Shown: in pieces, positions 62,753 through 64,000 of the stretch | How the letters are laid out: each line of letters starts with the position of its first letter | How positions within the stretch are numbered: position 1 is the first letter of the stretch | Origin: Achromobacter marplatensis | GTDB taxonomy: Bacteria > Pseudomonadota > Gammaproteobacteria > Burkholderiales > Burkholderiaceae_B | Direction of reading: 5' to 3' | Assembly: GCF_002209535.1 (NCBI RefSeq) | Contig: NZ_NJIG01000014.1 | Span: 62,001 to 126,000, forward strand | DNA: 64,000 nt | Position numbers and translations under genes: made by a program | The notes under the pieces: model-generated | Database searches by the model: none | Told to the model about the DNA's origin: nothing | The model's input: only the letters and a program-made list of their open reading frames with translations

Positions 62753-62872
62753 TGTCTTCTCCGGTTTTGGGTATCTTTATGGGCGGCTTTGCCTCCCGCC
62801 CCGGGATGATATCGGGATTCAGTTCCGTTTCAGACGGTTAGTTAACATAGATGAATGATGGATTTCCCTGAT

Positions 62873-64000
62873 ATGTCACAGGCCAAGCGCCCCGGTTTCT
62901 GGTCCACCCTGCGCCTGGGCGCCAGGATGATGATGCGCGATGCCCGGGCGGGCGAACTGCGCCTGTTGGTGCTGGCGCTGGTGGTGGCGGTGGCTGCGGT
63001 CACCAGCGTCGGCTTCCTGGCCGACCGCGTCGGACGGGCGCTGGAACGCGATGCCGGCCAGATGCTGGGCGCCGACCTGGTGCTGGACGCCGATGAACCC
63101 GTGCCTGCTGCATTCCTGGATCAGGCGCGCGAGCGGGGCCTGAACTTGTCCAGCACCTGGCAGTTCCCGTCCATGGTCGGGGCGGGCGACGGCGCGCAAC
63201 TGGCGGCCTTGAAGGCCGTGGAGCCGGGCTATCCCCTGCGCGGCGCCCTGCGCGTGGCCGAGGCCCCGTTTGCCGCGGATGCGCCCACCCGCGACATTCC
63301 GCCCGAGGGCGCGGTCTGGGTGGACGCCCAATTGCTGTCGCTGCTGAACCTGAAAGTGGGCGACACCCTGAACGTCGGCGACGCGCATCTGCGCATCGAC
63401 CGCGTGATCACCTATGAGCCCGATCGCGGCATGCAGTTCGTCAATGTGGCGCCGCGCGTGCTGCTGCGCGCAAGCGACCTGCCGGCCACCGGCCTGATCG
63501 CGCCGGGCAGCCGCATCGGCTATGCCATGCTGGTTGCCGGCCAGCCCGACGCGGTGGCGGGCTATTCGGTCTGGCTCAACCAGAATCTGAAGCGCGGCCA
63601 AAAGGTCGCCACGCTGGAGTCCGGCCGGCCGGAGGTGCGCCGCACGCTGGACCGCGCGCAGCGCTTCCTGTCGCTGGTGGCACTGCTGGCCGTGCTGATT
63701 TCCGCGGTAGCGGTGGCGCTGGCCGCCGGCCGTTACATGACCCGGCACCGCGACGGGATCGCCGTCATGCGCTGCCTGGGTGCCGTGCAGTCGCAGGTCT
63801 CGCGCATGCTGACGCTCGAGTTCACGCTGGTCGGCCTGTTTTCGTCCGCGGCGGGTTGCCTCCTGGGCTATGCCGTGCACCAGGTGCTGGTGATGCTGCT
63901 GGGGTCGTTGATCGACACCCAGTTGCCCGCCCCGTCCGCCATTCCCGCTTTGCAGGGCCTCTTGACCGGGCTGTTGCTGCTGCTGGGGTTCGCCTTGCCC
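62873..64000 (+). CDS. FtsX-like ABC permease, YbbP type (3' end outside window)
   Basis: The frame runs open to the window edge: 376 residues are visible of a protein that is about 800 in E. coli YbbP. An N-terminal helix (RLLVLALVVAVAAVTSVGFLA) is followed by a MacB-like periplasmic domain (about residues 45-255; DAGQMLGADLVLDADEPVPA) and the first FtsX-type helices (FLSLVALLAVLISAVAVALA, RHRDGIAVMRCLGAVQSQVS). YbbA-YbbP-type exporters are linked to lipoprotein or lipid handling and to esterase TesA; no ATPase gene is next to it here. ATG 62873 is chosen; in-frame ATGs lie at 62855 and 62858. Confidence 0.9.
   Translation, partial: MSQAKRPGFWSTLRLGARMMMRDARAGELRLLVLALVVAVAAVTSVGFLADRVGRALERDAGQMLGADLVLDADEPVPAAFLDQARERGLNLSSTWQFPSMVGAGDGAQLAALKAVEPGYPLRGALRVAEAPFAADAPTRDIPPEGAVWVDAQLLSLLNLKVGDTLNVGDAHLRIDRVITYEPDRGMQFVNVAPRVLLRASDLPATGLIAPGSRIGYAMLVAGQPDAVAGYSVWLNQNLKRGQKVATLESGRPEVRRTLDRAQRFLSLVALLAVLISAVAVALAAGRYMTRHRDGIAVMRCLGAVQSQVSRMLTLEFTLVGLFSSAAGCLLGYAVHQVLVMLLGSLIDTQLPAPSAIPALQGLLTGLLLLLGFALP

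Overview
The window is GC-rich (about two thirds G+C by eye), densely coded on both strands, and looks like a chromosome segment of a betaproteobacterium of the Alcaligenaceae, most likely Achromobacter or a close relative of Bordetella. This rests on the gene content: a Bug-type solute-binding protein, DUF3579, cytochrome b561 and c', long-type argG, a tonB-exbB-exbD set, TRAP and dipeptide-type ABC uptake systems, and many LysR/GntR regulators. It is an inference from families, not from a marker gene. No rRNA operon, IS element, prophage or CRISPR array was seen.

Layout. 1-14 kb: the 3' part of purB, cytochrome c' and b561, small hypotheticals, a DUF3053 lipoprotein, an AI-2E-type permease, a large DUF4153 membrane protein, a Cache-GGDEF diguanylate cyclase, a YddG-like exporter, and a run of very small genes (a Pro/Asp-rich protein and a 24-residue membrane peptide) before an Ala-rich membrane protein. 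14-24 kb: tRNA-Met(CAT), egtB-egtD for ergothioneine synthesis, a DUF883 protein with a phospholipase D lipoprotein, an FMN glutamate-synthase-like protein, a YeeE/YedE sulfur transporter and two exporters. 24-32 kb: translation and RNA genes, with three identical tRNA-Leu(CAG) genes around a DTW-domain tRNA-modifying enzyme, then RNase R, RlmB, a Cys/Met-metabolism PLP enzyme, a PiuC-type hydroxylase, HU and tRNA-Val(TAC). 32-39 kb: tonB-exbB-exbD behind a perfect Fur-like palindrome, then response regulator, histidine kinase and kup, the last two overlapping.

39-48 kb: arginine genes (argG alone, argD-argF overlapping) flank a LysR-controlled catabolic operon of amidohydrolase, Bug binding protein, carboxymuconolactone-decarboxylase-like protein, dimeric-barrel protein and exported alpha/beta hydrolase. 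48.6-58.8 kb: a divergent GntR repressor and a nine-gene + strand stretch with an Asp/Glu/hydantoin-racemase-like protein, a complete dipeptide-type ABC importer and two amidohydrolases, which together read as uptake and opening of a cyclic amide or ureide. Several enzymes in these two operons lack a textbook catalytic residue. 59.8-64 kb: a TRAP transporter (dctPQM order on the minus strand) and the start of a YbbP-like permease that runs off the window.

The most unusual signal is a dispersed structured repeat of about 140-165 bp present three times (38900-39041, 58814-58978, 59646-59799). Each copy has an outer inverted-repeat stem whose sequence differs completely between copies yet still pairs, a 9-bp inner hairpin, a short third hairpin, and conserved unpaired segments. 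Each copy sits 40-70 nt downstream of a stop codon, in the same orientation as that gene. Compensatory stem changes argue for a selected fold, perhaps a 3'-UTR RNA element or a mobile palindromic repeat; I cannot match it to a named family.
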